Source: an uncultured bacterium (GTDB lineage: Bacteria > Bacillota > Negativicutes > Acidaminococcales > Acidaminococcaceae). Taken from it: a DNA stretch of 64,000 nucleotides. The translations under genes and the position numbers were made by a program. Below the pieces are notes generated by a model, which did not search any database, was not told the DNA's origin, and saw only the letters and a list, made by a program, of their open reading frames with translations. The number at the start of each line of letters is the position of its first letter. Position 1 is the stretch's first letter. Below are positions 1-7,686 of the stretch, one piece after another. The stretch lies in contig CAJMQS010000001.1 in the NCBI GenBank assembly GCA_905215645.1, forward strand, positions 132,998 to 196,997. The letters are read 5' to 3'.

Positions 1-602
1 ATGCTCTTGACAAAATGGACTTCACAATCCAGCTTTTCTACAAAATGTCCTTCAGCCGCTTTTCCATCTACATACCGAAGAAAGGCAGCAATATCAGGAT
101 CTGCTGCATTTTCGCTGCCCTTGCTATTCAGGAACATTCGGGTCTCTTCGTCCTTTAATTGTACCTTGTTATCCTCTTTACAGCAATGGGTGAATGTGTA
201 AATGGGAAGACCCTTGTGGAAGGGGTCAAAGGTACAGATGAATATTACGTAAGATGGATTCAGTTCTTCGTATGGCTTGCCTTTGTCCAGCAGTTCTCCA
301 TCGATCATGCTTTGGTAAAAACGGCTGCGTTTGGCCAGGTCGTTCTTGGGGGAGTTGGAGCACTGCATTTCGATGTCATAGACTCGGCCTTCGTCATCTT
401 CTACATAGACATCCAGACGGATGCTTTTGCCGTCCAGGCGGAGATCTATGGTCTTTTCGAAATCTAGGTAGCGGAGGGAACGAACTTCGATGTTCAAGAT
501 TTTTTCGATGAGATGGGTACAAAGCCGTTCATTGCGCATGACATGTTGGAAGAGAAAATTGTCCTGGATGGTGAGTTCGTCAAAGGTCTTGATTTTTTCC
601 AT
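1..602 (-). CDS. Rpn/PD-(D/E)XK nuclease family transposase, 3' end outside window
   Basis: The reading frame starts at ATG 602 and stays open to the left edge, so about 200 N-terminal residues are present and the C-terminus is missing. The start MEKIKTFDELTIQDNFLF, then IRLDVYVEDD and YDIEMQ, is the usual N-terminal half of the Rpn family (PD-(D/E)XK nuclease family transposase). The D and the E-x-Q in those two motifs are the expected metal-binding catalytic residues. Rpn proteins are RecA-independent recombination-promoting nucleases and often exist in many copies per genome. I see no inverted repeats that would mark a full transposon. An AGGAGGCAG ribosome-binding site precedes the ATG. 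Family confidence is high; whether the gene is intact cannot be told. Confidence 0.8.
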   Translation of the reverse strand, partial: MEKIKTFDELTIQDNFLFQHVMRNERLCTHLIEKILNIEVRSLRYLDFEKTIDLRLDGKSIRLDVYVEDDEGRVYDIEMQCSNSPKNDLAKRSRFYQSMIDGELLDKGKPYEELNPSYVIFICTFDPFHKGLPIYTFTHCCKEDNKVQLKDEETRMFLNSKGSENAADPDIAAFLRYVDGKAAEGHFVEKLDCEVHFVKS

Positions 603-718
603 TGATCTGCCTCCTTATAGAGTGGGTATAGTAAACTCATTCTACGGCAAACGGAAAATCCCTCCCTGTTTTGAAATAGACCGTCATTAAGTGGAAGAAA
701 ACCGTCATGAACGGCAAA

Positions 719-910
719 AGACGTCAGACCGGCTCCCTTAATAAGACGTCAGAACGGCCCTAACGGGCCTATCAGAAGTCAGATGTCAGATTGTTGGCGA
801 TAAGCAAGACGGCCCTGCTGCTTAACCGAACAAAAGCTGACGTCTGGCGTCTCAAGGCCCGTCAGGGCCGTGTCTGACTTCTTTTCACGCCGTTTCTGAC
901 TTCTTTTCAG
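719..910. repeat. Repeat-rich intergenic segment with inverted and direct repeats
   Basis: The 400-base gap between the Rpn gene and dapA has no convincing ORF but dense short repeats. ACGGCCCTAACGGGCCT at 754-770 returns inverted with one mismatch at 855-871. TCTGACTTCTTTTCA occurs at 873-887 and again at 895-909. Variants of GACGTCAGA occur near 720 and 745, and CTGACGTC near 837. Each long arm is itself a near-palindrome. It looks like REP-type or degenerate mobile sequence. Function is unknown. Confidence 0.55.
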
Positions 911-928
911 TCCCTGCTATATAGAGAA

Positions 929-957
929 GGACCCGCTCCCAGCAAGGGGGCGGGTCC
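929..957 (-). terminator. Hairpin downstream of dapA, possible terminator
   Basis: GGACCCGC at 929-936 pairs with GCGGGTCC at 950-957. It lies about 45 bases beyond the dapA stop and could end the lysine operon. The T-run on the minus side is weak (TTCTCTATATAG), and the plus side is slightly richer in T, so the direction is uncertain. Confidence 0.4.
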
Positions 958-1001
958 TTTCCTTTGGCGTGAGACGTGAGACGCCCAGCGCGAGACGTTT
1001 T

Positions 1002-1901
1002 TTACTTCAACAACCCGCTTTCTTTCCAAGCCCGGGTCACTTTTTCTCTTTCTTCGTCGGTCATGGGGCACAGGGGCAACCGGTAAACACCTGCGTCGAA
1101 GGGAGTCATCTTGGTGACGGCTTCTTTGATGGGGATGGGGTTGCTCACCAGGAACATGCTCCGGGCCTGGGGTACCATGATTTTGTTCAGGTCCCGGGCT
1201 CTTTGCACATCGCCCCGTTCGTAGCTCTGCATCAGATCCTGGAGCAGCTGGCCGTTCACGTTGCTGAGGACGGAGATCAGCCCCACGGCTCCCACGCTCA
1301 TGAAGGGCAGGATTAGGCCGTCGTCGCCGCTATAAATGGAGAAATCTTCCGGCACCAGACGGTACAGTTCTGCGGTCTGGGCTACATTGCCGGCAGCTTC
1401 CTTGATGGCCACGATGTTCTTGCAGTCCCGGGCCAGTCGGGCGATGGTAGCCGGCTGGATATTGCTGCCGGTCCGTCCGGGCACGTTATAGATCACGATG
1501 GGCAGACGGGTCTGATCGGCGATGGTCTTGAAATGCCGGTAGAAACCTTCCTGGGAGGGCTTGTTGTAATAAGGCCCTACGACCAGGACCCCGTCGGCGC
1601 CCACTTTTTCTGCCAGCTTGTTCATCTCCAGTACATCTGCCGTATTGTTGGAGCCGGTACCTACGATCACAGGCCCTCTGCCGTTGACTTTGGCGATGAC
1701 TTTCGTAAAGAGTTCTTCTTTTTCTGCATAGGTCATGGTGGGGGCTTCGCCGCTGGTCCCGCTGACCAGGATGGCGTCGGAGCCGTGATCCAGCAGCCAG
1801 GAGGCGAATTCTGCCGTCCCGTCCGCATTCAAGGACCCGTCTTCATGGAAGAAGGTCACCATGGCTGTAATGAGTCTACCGAAATAAGGTTTCTTATTCA
1901 T
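1002..1901 (-). CDS. dapA: 4-hydroxy-tetrahydrodipicolinate synthase
   Basis: This cytoplasmic enzyme condenses aspartate semialdehyde with pyruvate, the first committed step to diaminopimelate and lysine. The protein is 299 residues, normal for DapA. It has the pyruvate-binding GTSGE at residues 48-52, Tyr138 in IYNVPGRTG, and the Schiff-base lysine Lys167 in AIKEAAGN. I chose ATG 1901 because AAGGTGG sits seven bases upstream; an in-frame start at 1943 would overlap lysC. It is the last gene of dapB-asd-lysC-dapA and starts 13 bases after lysC ends, so it is probably controlled by the lysine riboswitch before dapB. Confidence 0.95.
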   Translation of the reverse strand: MNKKPYFGRLITAMVTFFHEDGSLNADGTAEFASWLLDHGSDAILVSGTSGEAPTMTYAEKEELFTKVIAKVNGRGPVIVGTGSNNTADVLEMNKLAEKVGADGVLVVGPYYNKPSQEGFYRHFKTIADQTRLPIVIYNVPGRTGSNIQPATIARLARDCKNIVAIKEAAGNVAQTAELYRLVPEDFSIYSGDDGLILPFMSVGAVGLISVLSNVNGQLLQDLMQSYERGDVQRARDLNKIMVPQARSMFLVSNPIPIKEAVTKMTPFDAGVYRLPLCPMTDEEREKVTRAWKESGLLK

Positions 1902-1914
1902 GCTAACCACCTTT

Positions 1915-3126
1915 TTAAGATTGGAAAGCAGCGTGCAGGGCATTGACTGCTTCTTTTACCTGTTCTTCCCGTACGATGGCGGAAATCAGGTTATCTGAAT
2001 CTGTCGTTTGAAGGATTTCGATGCCAGCCTTGGCCAAGGCATTGATGAAACGGGCCATGATGCCGGGGACCCCGCCCATATGGGAGCCCACCACCGTGAC
2101 TTTGGCACAGTTTTCCACCTTGGTGTACTTGCAGTTCTCCGCCTGCAGGACTTTTTCCGCATCTGCCGTAGCGGCGCTGTAGACGGCGAACATCAAAGAA
2201 TGGGGCTGGAGGCTCATGGTGCCGATGCTCACCCCGTTTTTGGCCAGGGTGTCGAACAATTCCGCACCATCTTTGCTTTCCAGGTTCACGGAGAAGAAAG
2301 CGATGTTGTTCTTGCTGGCCACCCCGCAGGCATGATTCTGTTCCAGGGAATCGGTCTCTTCCATTTCCTTGGGCTGGTCTTCTTTGCTGATCAGGGTCCC
2401 AGGGGCTTCGGAGAAAGTGCTCTTCACCACCATGGGGACTCCGTAGCGCATGACGATCTCCACCGCCCGGGGATGGATCACTTTGGCGCCCTGATGGGCC
2501 ATTTCCCGGATTTCATCATAAGAGATCTGCTTGATGATGTGGGCATCTTTCACGATCCGGGGATCGGCGGTCATGACGCCGTCCACGTCCGTATAGATTT
2601 CCACTTTTTCCGCATGGACGGCCACACCGAAGGCAGCTGCCGAAGTATCGCTCCCGCCCCGGCCCAGGGTGGTCACATTCTTGTGGTCCGGGGTCACCCC
2701 CTGGAAGCCGCAGACCACAGGGATGATCCCCTGTTCCACCAGTTCCAGCAGGTTGTCTGGTTCTACGGTGCGGATCTTGGCATTGCCGTATTCTTCGTCG
2801 GTGATCATGCCGGCCTGGCCGCCGGTGAGGGCTTTGGCCTTCAGGCCTCTTTCCTGGAGGGTAGCAGCCATGACGGTGGAAGAAATGATTTCCCCGCAGG
2901 CCATCAAGAGATCCAGTTCATGGGGAGCCGGATTCGGGTTCACACTTTTCAGCATATCGATCATGGTATCCGTGGCAAAGGGGTCCCCTCTCCGCCCCAT
3001 GGCAGAGACCACCACAATGGGGGCATACCCTTGGGCAATGGCTTCCTGGACTTTGCCCACCACTTTTTCACGGGATACGGGCGTTGCTACGGACGTTCCT
3101 CCGAATTTTTGTACAATGATTTTCAT
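1915..3126 (-). CDS. lysC: Aspartate kinase
   Basis: It phosphorylates aspartate, the entry step to lysine, threonine and methionine. The 403-residue protein starts with the family motif KFGGTS at residues 7-12. A kinase domain follows to about residue 240 (GRGGSDTSAAA, VEIYTDVDGV), and two ACT-type regulatory domains occupy about 265-403 (AFFSVNLESKDG and VTVVGSHMGGVPGI). The length fits a monofunctional, feedback-regulated enzyme. It lies between asd and dapA in the operon. GGGGAG lies 12 bases before the ATG, so the ribosome-binding site is only fair. Confidence 0.95.
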   Translation of the reverse strand: MKIIVQKFGGTSVATPVSREKVVGKVQEAIAQGYAPIVVVSAMGRRGDPFATDTMIDMLKSVNPNPAPHELDLLMACGEIISSTVMAATLQERGLKAKALTGGQAGMITDEEYGNAKIRTVEPDNLLELVEQGIIPVVCGFQGVTPDHKNVTTLGRGGSDTSAAAFGVAVHAEKVEIYTDVDGVMTADPRIVKDAHIIKQISYDEIREMAHQGAKVIHPRAVEIVMRYGVPMVVKSTFSEAPGTLISKEDQPKEMEETDSLEQNHACGVASKNNIAFFSVNLESKDGAELFDTLAKNGVSIGTMSLQPHSLMFAVYSAATADAEKVLQAENCKYTKVENCAKVTVVGSHMGGVPGIMARFINALAKAGIEILQTTDSDNLISAIVREEQVKEAVNALHAAFQS

Positions 3127-3170
3127 TTTACACTCAGGCTCCCCTCAAATTCTCTTCTTGCTTTTCTTTC

Positions 3171-4202
3171 TTACAGCCAGCCGTTCTTCACCATGGTCTC
3201 TGCGATCTGCAGGGTGTTGAGAGCGGCCCCTTTGCGGATCTGGTCCCCTACGCACCAGAAATTGAAGCTGTTGGCGGCGGATTCGTCCCTTCTCAGACGG
3301 CCTACATACACATCGTTCTTGCCGGAGGTGTAGAGGGGCATGGGATAGATCTGCTGGGAAGGATCATCCTGGAGCACAACGCCCGGGAAGTTGGCCAGGG
3401 CCTTGCGGATGTCTTCCAGTTCCACATCATGTTCCAGTTCCACATTGACGGATTCACTGTGGCTCCGGTAGACAGGGACCCGGACGGTGGTCGCGGTGAC
3501 CCGCAGTTCCGGATCGGAGAAGATTTTCTTGGTCTCGTTGACCATCTTCATTTCTTCCTTGGTGTACAGGTTGTCCAGGAAGATATCGATCTGGGGCACC
3601 AGGTTCAGGGCCAGAGGGAAATGTTTCTTGGCGCTGGCGCTGGGGAAAATCTTGGCGGTCATTTCTTCGCCCCGGGCTGCTTGTTTGATCTGGTTTTCCA
3701 GTTCGTCCAGGCCATCCTTGCCGGCACCGGAAGCAGCCTGGTAGGTGGAGACGATGATCCGTTTGATCCGGGCCAGGTCATAGATGGGTTTCAGGGCCAT
3801 CACCATGATGATGGTGGAGCAGTTGGGGTTGGCGATGATCCCATGATGTTTGGTGATGTCCTGGGGATTCACTTCCGGGACGATCAGGGGCACATCCGGG
3901 TCCATCCGGTAGGTGCTGGAGTTGTCGATGACCACGGCCCCGGCCTTGACGGCGATGGGAGCAAAGGTCTTGGAGATGCTGCCGCCAGCGAACAGGGCCA
4001 CATCCACTCCATTAAAGGAATCGGCCTTGGCTTCTTCCACTTTATAGGTCTTGCCCCGGACGGTGAGTTCCTTGCCGGCGCTGCGGGCAGAAGCCAGCAG
4101 TTTCAGGTTCTTGAAGGGGAAATCCCGTTCGTTCAGCAGATTGATGAATTCCTGTCCAACGGCGCCCGTAGCACCCAGGATGGCCAAATTGTATTCTTTC
4201 AT
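3171..4202 (-). CDS. asd: Aspartate-semialdehyde dehydrogenase
   Basis: It reduces aspartyl phosphate to aspartate semialdehyde with NADPH. The 343-residue protein has the N-terminal nucleotide loop GATGAVG at residues 10-16 and the active-site cysteine Cys128 in NPNCSTI. A histidine and arginines expected near the C-terminal half are present (PVYRSHSESV). AAAGGAG stands nine bases before the ATG. It lies 31 bases after dapB and 44 before lysC on the same strand, consistent with one transcript under lysine control. Confidence 0.95.
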   Translation of the reverse strand: MKEYNLAILGATGAVGQEFINLLNERDFPFKNLKLLASARSAGKELTVRGKTYKVEEAKADSFNGVDVALFAGGSISKTFAPIAVKAGAVVIDNSSTYRMDPDVPLIVPEVNPQDITKHHGIIANPNCSTIIMVMALKPIYDLARIKRIIVSTYQAASGAGKDGLDELENQIKQAARGEEMTAKIFPSASAKKHFPLALNLVPQIDIFLDNLYTKEEMKMVNETKKIFSDPELRVTATTVRVPVYRSHSESVNVELEHDVELEDIRKALANFPGVVLQDDPSQQIYPMPLYTSGKNDVYVGRLRRDESAANSFNFWCVGDQIRKGAALNTLQIAETMVKNGWL

Positions 4203-4233
4203 TCCAATCGTCTCCTTTATCTCTCGTCTGTCT

Positions 4234-5007
4234 TTAATCCAAGATTTGATCCAGTCCGTACACCAGGCCTTTGCGGTTCACCATGGTCCGGCAGCCCAGC
4301 ATCACCCCGGGCATGTAGCATTCCCGGCTCACCGGGTCGTTGCGCACGGTGAGGGTCTCGCCCATGCTGCCGAAGATGATTTCCTGGCTAGCCACGAACC
4401 CAGGCAGCCGCACGCTGTGGATGCGCATCCCTTCATATTCGCTGCCTCTGGCATGGGGCAGTTTCTCTTCTTCATCCGGGTTCCCCTGCTGGACGAAGCC
4501 GCCCCGGACTTCCGCCAGTTTCTGGGCGGTGAGGATGGCTGTGCCGCTGGGAGCATCCAGCTTCTTGTCATGATGCATTTCGATGATTTCCACCTGGGGG
4601 AAGTATTTGGCCACTTCTGCAGCAATCTTCATCATCAGGACAGCCCCCATGGAGAAGTTGGGGCACACCAGGATGCCCACGCCGTTCTTTTCTGCCAGGC
4701 CCTTCAGTTCTTCCAGGTTCTCTTTGGTGAACCCGGTGGTCCCTACTACCGCATTGACACCGGCATTCAGGACGGTCCGCAAGTTCCCCATGACCACGTC
4801 CGGCCGGGTGAAATCCACCACCACATCGGGTTTCCGGGTTTCCAAGGCCTGGGCCAGGTCCGTATCCACCGGGCAGCCCTCCACGGTCTTGTCTTTGCCG
4901 AACACATCCACGGCGCCCACCAGTTCCATATCTTTCTGCTGCAGGACCGTCTGCACCACCGTATGCCCCATTCTGCCCAGGGCACCGTTTACCATTACTC
5001 TGATCAT
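4234..5007 (-). CDS. dapB: 4-hydroxy-tetrahydrodipicolinate reductase
   Basis: It reduces the DapA product to tetrahydrodipicolinate with NAD(P)H. From ATG 5007 the protein is 257 residues, the usual size. It starts MIRVMVNGALGRMG, the dinucleotide-binding loop, and has the family motif EMHHDKKLDAPSGTA with catalytic His and Lys. The start is ambiguous: AAAGGAG lies 11 bases before 5007 and only two before an in-frame ATG at 5016. The open frame continues upstream to 5196, but that part is riboswitch sequence and is unlikely to be translated. It is the first gene of the lysine operon. Confidence 0.93.
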   Translation of the reverse strand: MIRVMVNGALGRMGHTVVQTVLQQKDMELVGAVDVFGKDKTVEGCPVDTDLAQALETRKPDVVVDFTRPDVVMGNLRTVLNAGVNAVVGTTGFTKENLEELKGLAEKNGVGILVCPNFSMGAVLMMKIAAEVAKYFPQVEIIEMHHDKKLDAPSGTAILTAQKLAEVRGGFVQQGNPDEEEKLPHARGSEYEGMRIHSVRLPGFVASQEIIFGSMGETLTVRNDPVSRECYMPGVMLGCRTMVNRKGLVYGLDQILD

Positions 5008-5042
5008 TTTCTGCATCTCTCCTTTGAATTCCTTTGGGAGAC

Positions 5043-5079
5043 AAAAAAGCAGGTCATCGAGGTGAGCCCAATGACCTGC
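5043..5079 (-). terminator. Riboswitch-controlled terminator before dapB
   Basis: GCAGGTCAT at 5049-5057 pairs perfectly with ATGACCTGC at 5071-5079, and on the minus strand six T residues follow (5043-5048). It lies between the lysine aptamer and dapB. It is the expected OFF structure: lysine binding should favour termination. Confidence 0.9.
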
Positions 5080-5124
5080 AAGAAAAGAAGCCGCTCCTGC
5101 TCCCGCAGGGGACTTGGTTCCGTT

Positions 5125-5285
5125 CCCATTGATAGCTCTCCACCCAAAGGCGACAGTCTGCAGGTTCTTCACCTGCATCCCAGCATAAGCGCGCACCCGC
5201 AGCTCTGCTTCGGCGGTTCCCCTTTCGTTCCCTTCTTCGGTGTCCCTCTGGGAATTACTGATGTTTTCCGCGCCTCTATCTTTTT
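5125..5285 (-). promoter_or_regulatory. Lysine riboswitch (L box) aptamer
   Basis: Read on the minus strand, the leader has the L-box landmarks in order: ATAGAGGCGCG at the 5' side of P1 (about 5271-5282), AAAGGGGAACCGCCGAAGC, then a hairpin, GACTGTCGCC, and GGAGAGCTATC (5131-5141) closing P1. These match the well-known Bacillus lysC leader in order and spacing. The class responds to lysine. Placed before dapB-asd-lysC-dapA with a perfect terminator, it should switch off lysine/DAP synthesis when lysine is plentiful. Confidence 0.9.
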
Positions 5286-5301
5286 GTTCAATTATGGTTA
5301 C

Positions 5302-5330
5302 AGTATAGGAGTTTCTGCCTATCTTGTCAA
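5302..5330 (-). promoter_or_regulatory. Sigma-A type promoter of the lysine operon
   Basis: On the minus strand TTGACA (5325-5330), a 17-base spacer and TATACT (5302-5307) form a near-consensus promoter. Transcription would start about 10 bases before the L-box P1 stem. Confidence 0.85.
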
Positions 5331-5359
5331 CCTTTATTCCGCCACTTTGGCAATTTCTT

Positions 5360-5812
5360 TCAGTCCCGGAGGTTTTTCCGGAGTTCCGCCTGGGTCCGGC
5401 TGAAGAAATTTGTTAAATCTTTTACAAACTGCTGGGAATACACCGTGCTGTCGATGGTGCTCCGCTTAGCAAAGATGGCTTTCTGCTGGGCCAGAGATTG
5501 GCCTTCATAGCTGTGGAGGGCTTCCACCAATCCGTCATAGGTGGCGCCGTAGCTGTAATCCGGGGTGCTTTCCATCTGGCGGCCCAAGGCCAGGTAGAAA
5601 GCGTTCCATTCTTCCGGGGTCAGCTGCTTCTGGAGCGCCGCCATACAGCCCCGGACCAGATGGGCCTTCAGATAGATGTATTCCCGCAGTGCCGTTTCCC
5701 GCTGTTCCGGGAACAATTTGAACCATTCATAGAGCTGATAGCCGCCCCAGTCCCCCATGGTGTCCACGGCACCGATCATTTTCTTCCATTTGTTTTCCAT
5801 GGTCTGCCTCAT
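5360..5812 (-). CDS. Hypothetical cytoplasmic protein
   Basis: This 150-residue protein has no motif I recognise. It is mostly helical in appearance, with no signal peptide or membrane segment, and contains many aromatic and charged residues (ENKWKKMIGAVDTMGDWGGY near the start). Its ATG overlaps the dut stop codon as ATGA, so it is probably translated by coupling to dut. An alternative start at 5800 (MENK) is possible. The coupling suggests co-expression with dUTPase; no function can be assigned. Confidence 0.7.
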   Translation of the reverse strand: MRQTMENKWKKMIGAVDTMGDWGGYQLYEWFKLFPEQRETALREYIYLKAHLVRGCMAALQKQLTPEEWNAFYLALGRQMESTPDYSYGATYDGLVEALHSYEGQSLAQQKAIFAKRSTIDSTVYSQQFVKDLTNFFSRTQAELRKNLRD

Positions 5813-6261
5813 TTCGTGGTGCTGCCGAAGCCGCCGCTCCGTTCCTGTTTCGGGGCTTTGGCGTCATCGTCAGCCAATAGATAGGTATAAAAGATCCCTT
5901 GGGCCACCCGTTCTCCCTTTTCCAGGGTCACAGGTGCATCCCCGTCGTTGGCCAGGGCCAGCAGCAGATGGCCTTCGTTGTCGGGATTGTTGTAGTAATC
6001 TGCATCCACGATGCCCTCGTTGTTCACCAGGCGCAGATGGCGCTTCACGGCCATGCTGGAGCGGATGTGGATGCCCAGGTATTCATTGTCCTGCATATAG
6101 GCCTTCACCCCGGTGGGGACCATTTTCTGGGTATGGGCCGGAAGGGTCACCGTTTCCGGCAGGTAGATGTCGTACCCGGCGCTCCGGGCCGTCTGCCGGC
6201 TGGGCAGGGGGAAGTCTGCATCCTTATAGGAAGAGATTTTTTCAAAACCGCGGATTTTCAT
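5809..6261 (-). CDS. dut: dUTP diphosphatase
   Basis: It hydrolyses dUTP to dUMP, keeping uracil out of DNA and supplying thymidylate synthesis. The 150-residue protein has the five trimeric dUTPase motifs: AGYDIYLP, RSSMAVK, NNEGIVDADYY (with the catalytic Asp), GERVAQGIF and the C-terminal ERSGGFGSTTK that closes the active site. Its ATG overlaps the stop of the upstream secreted-protein gene by four bases, and its own stop overlaps the next gene, so three ORFs appear translationally coupled. Confidence 0.95.
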   Translation of the reverse strand: MKIRGFEKISSYKDADFPLPSRQTARSAGYDIYLPETVTLPAHTQKMVPTGVKAYMQDNEYLGIHIRSSMAVKRHLRLVNNEGIVDADYYNNPDNEGHLLLALANDGDAPVTLEKGERVAQGIFYTYLLADDDAKAPKQERSGGFGSTTK

Positions 6262-6734
6262 TTCTGGACAGGCTCCTTTGTTTGCTCCATACCCCAGGCC
6301 TGGATTTCTTTTTCCAGGACGGCCACGAAGGTCTTGGGAGGGATGGGGCTGAATTCTTCTTTGATCTTTTTCTTTTCCAGGCTCTTCCCTTTCCGGGTCA
6401 GCACCTGGATCTGGTTGATCCGGTAGGTATGGTCTTTTTCATTGATTTCTACCGTCATGAGGCATTCTTTGGCCGAATCGGCCTCTTTCAGTTCTTTTTC
6501 ATACAGATGGTCCAGCAGGCGGATGAAAGAAGGGTTCTTCAATACCGCCCGGGCAGAAGCCTGGGTCAGGGACAGATTCCGGGAATCCCGCCGGAACGAG
6601 GCCAGGTCCGTATAATAGGAGCCGGAAGTGTTTTCTCCCAGAAGGCTCCATTCGGTGGGTTTGGCAGCCAGCGCTTCTCCGGTGCCCCACAGGGTCAGGC
6701 AGGAAAAAGCCAAGGCCAGCAGTTGTTTTTTCAT
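6258..6734 (-). CDS. Secreted protein, possibly adhesin-E-like
   Basis: The 158-residue protein starts with a typical signal peptide (MKKQLLALAFSCLTLWGTG, cut probably after ALA near residue 24). The mature part has W-S-L-L-G and G-S-Y-Y-T-D-L-A-S-F, reminiscent of the small surface-adhesin-E-like fold, followed by EKDHTYRINQIQVL. That assignment is weak. AAGGAG lies seven bases before the ATG. It is the first gene of the coupled trio with dut. It is probably periplasmic or surface-exposed. Confidence 0.65.
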   Translation of the reverse strand: MKKQLLALAFSCLTLWGTGEALAAKPTEWSLLGENTSGSYYTDLASFRRDSRNLSLTQASARAVLKNPSFIRLLDHLYEKELKEADSAKECLMTVEINEKDHTYRINQIQVLTRKGKSLEKKKIKEEFSPIPPKTFVAVLEKEIQAWGMEQTKEPVQK

Positions 6735-6802
6735 AGGCCCACTCCTTCACATTTTTTCATCTCTTCATATTATAAAATCCCCCGGGACAAGTCAAGGGCC
6801 TG

Positions 6803-7075
6803 TCACCGTTCTTTATCTTCCAGGATGGCACGGGCCCGTGCTGCATATTTTTCTTCCACGTCGATGTAATACAGGTCCCGGTCGATCTTTCCCCGGGGCC
6901 CGAAATCCCGGATATCCAGCTTGGCTCCGCAGCCGCAGGCAGGTGCCTCACTGGGCAGAGACGTGGAGGCAAAGGGGATTCCTGCTTCCTTCAGCCTTGC
7001 CTTGGCTTTTTGCCAGTCTTCTTTGCAGCCTTTTTCTTTGTAGACGGTGATTTTCTTGGAAAATAAGCCCATCAT
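6803..7075 (-). CDS. Small hypothetical protein with CGC motif
   Basis: The protein is 90 residues from ATG 7075, or 89 from the adjacent ATG 7072, which has better spacing from GGAG. The N-terminal pattern (kkITVYKEKGCKEDWQKAKARLKEAGIPF) resembles small ferredoxin-fold or DUF2007-like domains, in which one strand and helix precede a charged linker. ACGCGAKLD could bind metal but is a single cluster. No confident family. It follows the ThiE-like gene by 35 bases on the same strand. Confidence 0.55.
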   Translation of the reverse strand: MMGLFSKKITVYKEKGCKEDWQKAKARLKEAGIPFASTSLPSEAPACGCGAKLDIRDFGPRGKIDRDLYYIDVEEKYAARARAILEDKER

Positions 7076-7110
7076 CGATCTCCTTCCTCAAAACACCCTT
7101 GGGACGGCCT

Positions 7111-7686
7111 TCATGCAGTTTCCCGGATCCACCACCCCATCATCACGGCTCCGGCTGCCCCGGCTGCTTGGAGTTCTGGGAAACGTTCCGGGGTCACTCC
7201 CCCCAGGGCATAGACCGGGAGAGTGCTGTGGGCACAGACTTCCCGGAGCTGCTCCAAGCCCCGGGGCGGCAGGCCCGGCTTGCACTGGGTGGGATAGATA
7301 TGGCTGAAGGTGCAGCAGGATGCCCCCAGCCGGGCCGCTTCCTGGACTTCTGCCAGGCTGTGGCAGGATGCCCCCAGTTTCCCTTGGAACTTCCAGCGCT
7401 CTTCCGGCGCCAGGGACCGCAGTACAGCCATGGGCAGCTGGAGCCCGTCCGGCTGGAGCCGGCAGGCCGCTTCCGGGAAACTGTGGAACCAGCAGGGGAC
7501 CCCGGCCGCCCGGCAGCGGGCCAGGACTTCCCCGCCCAGGACCAGATAGGCTTCCAGGGACAGGTCTTTTTCCCGCAGGATCACCCCTGCCGGGCGTTTG
7601 GCCAGGATCCGGTCCAGCTGGTCCAGGAAGGGGATCCGGCACAGCCGGCGGTTGGTGATGCAGAACGCGGGGAAAACCTTAGACAT
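7111..7686 (-). CDS. Thiamine phosphate synthase / TenI-like protein
   Basis: This 191-residue protein has the TIM-barrel pattern of the ThiE/TenI family: FCITNRRLC at the N-terminus, GVILREKDL, WFHS, LGASCHSLAEVQ, YALGGVTPER and GAAGAVMMGWW in order. ThiE joins hydroxyethylthiazole phosphate to HMP-PP; TenI isomerises a thiazole intermediate. Shorter than typical ThiE, and CHS...IYPTQCKPGLPPRG is closer to TenI-like proteins, so which reaction it catalyses is open. Its start overlaps the end of the peptidase gene by eight bases. The thiazole kinase thiM lies 8 kb away. Confidence 0.75.
   Translation of the reverse strand: MSKVFPAFCITNRRLCRIPFLDQLDRILAKRPAGVILREKDLSLEAYLVLGGEVLARCRAAGVPCWFHSFPEAACRLQPDGLQLPMAVLRSLAPEERWKFQGKLGASCHSLAEVQEAARLGASCCTFSHIYPTQCKPGLPPRGLEQLREVCAHSTLPVYALGGVTPERFPELQAAGAAGAVMMGWWIRETA

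Noticed and set aside
4051..5403. Plus-strand 450-residue open frame across dapB and the riboswitch
   Set aside because: Antisense to a conserved enzyme and to a conserved RNA element.
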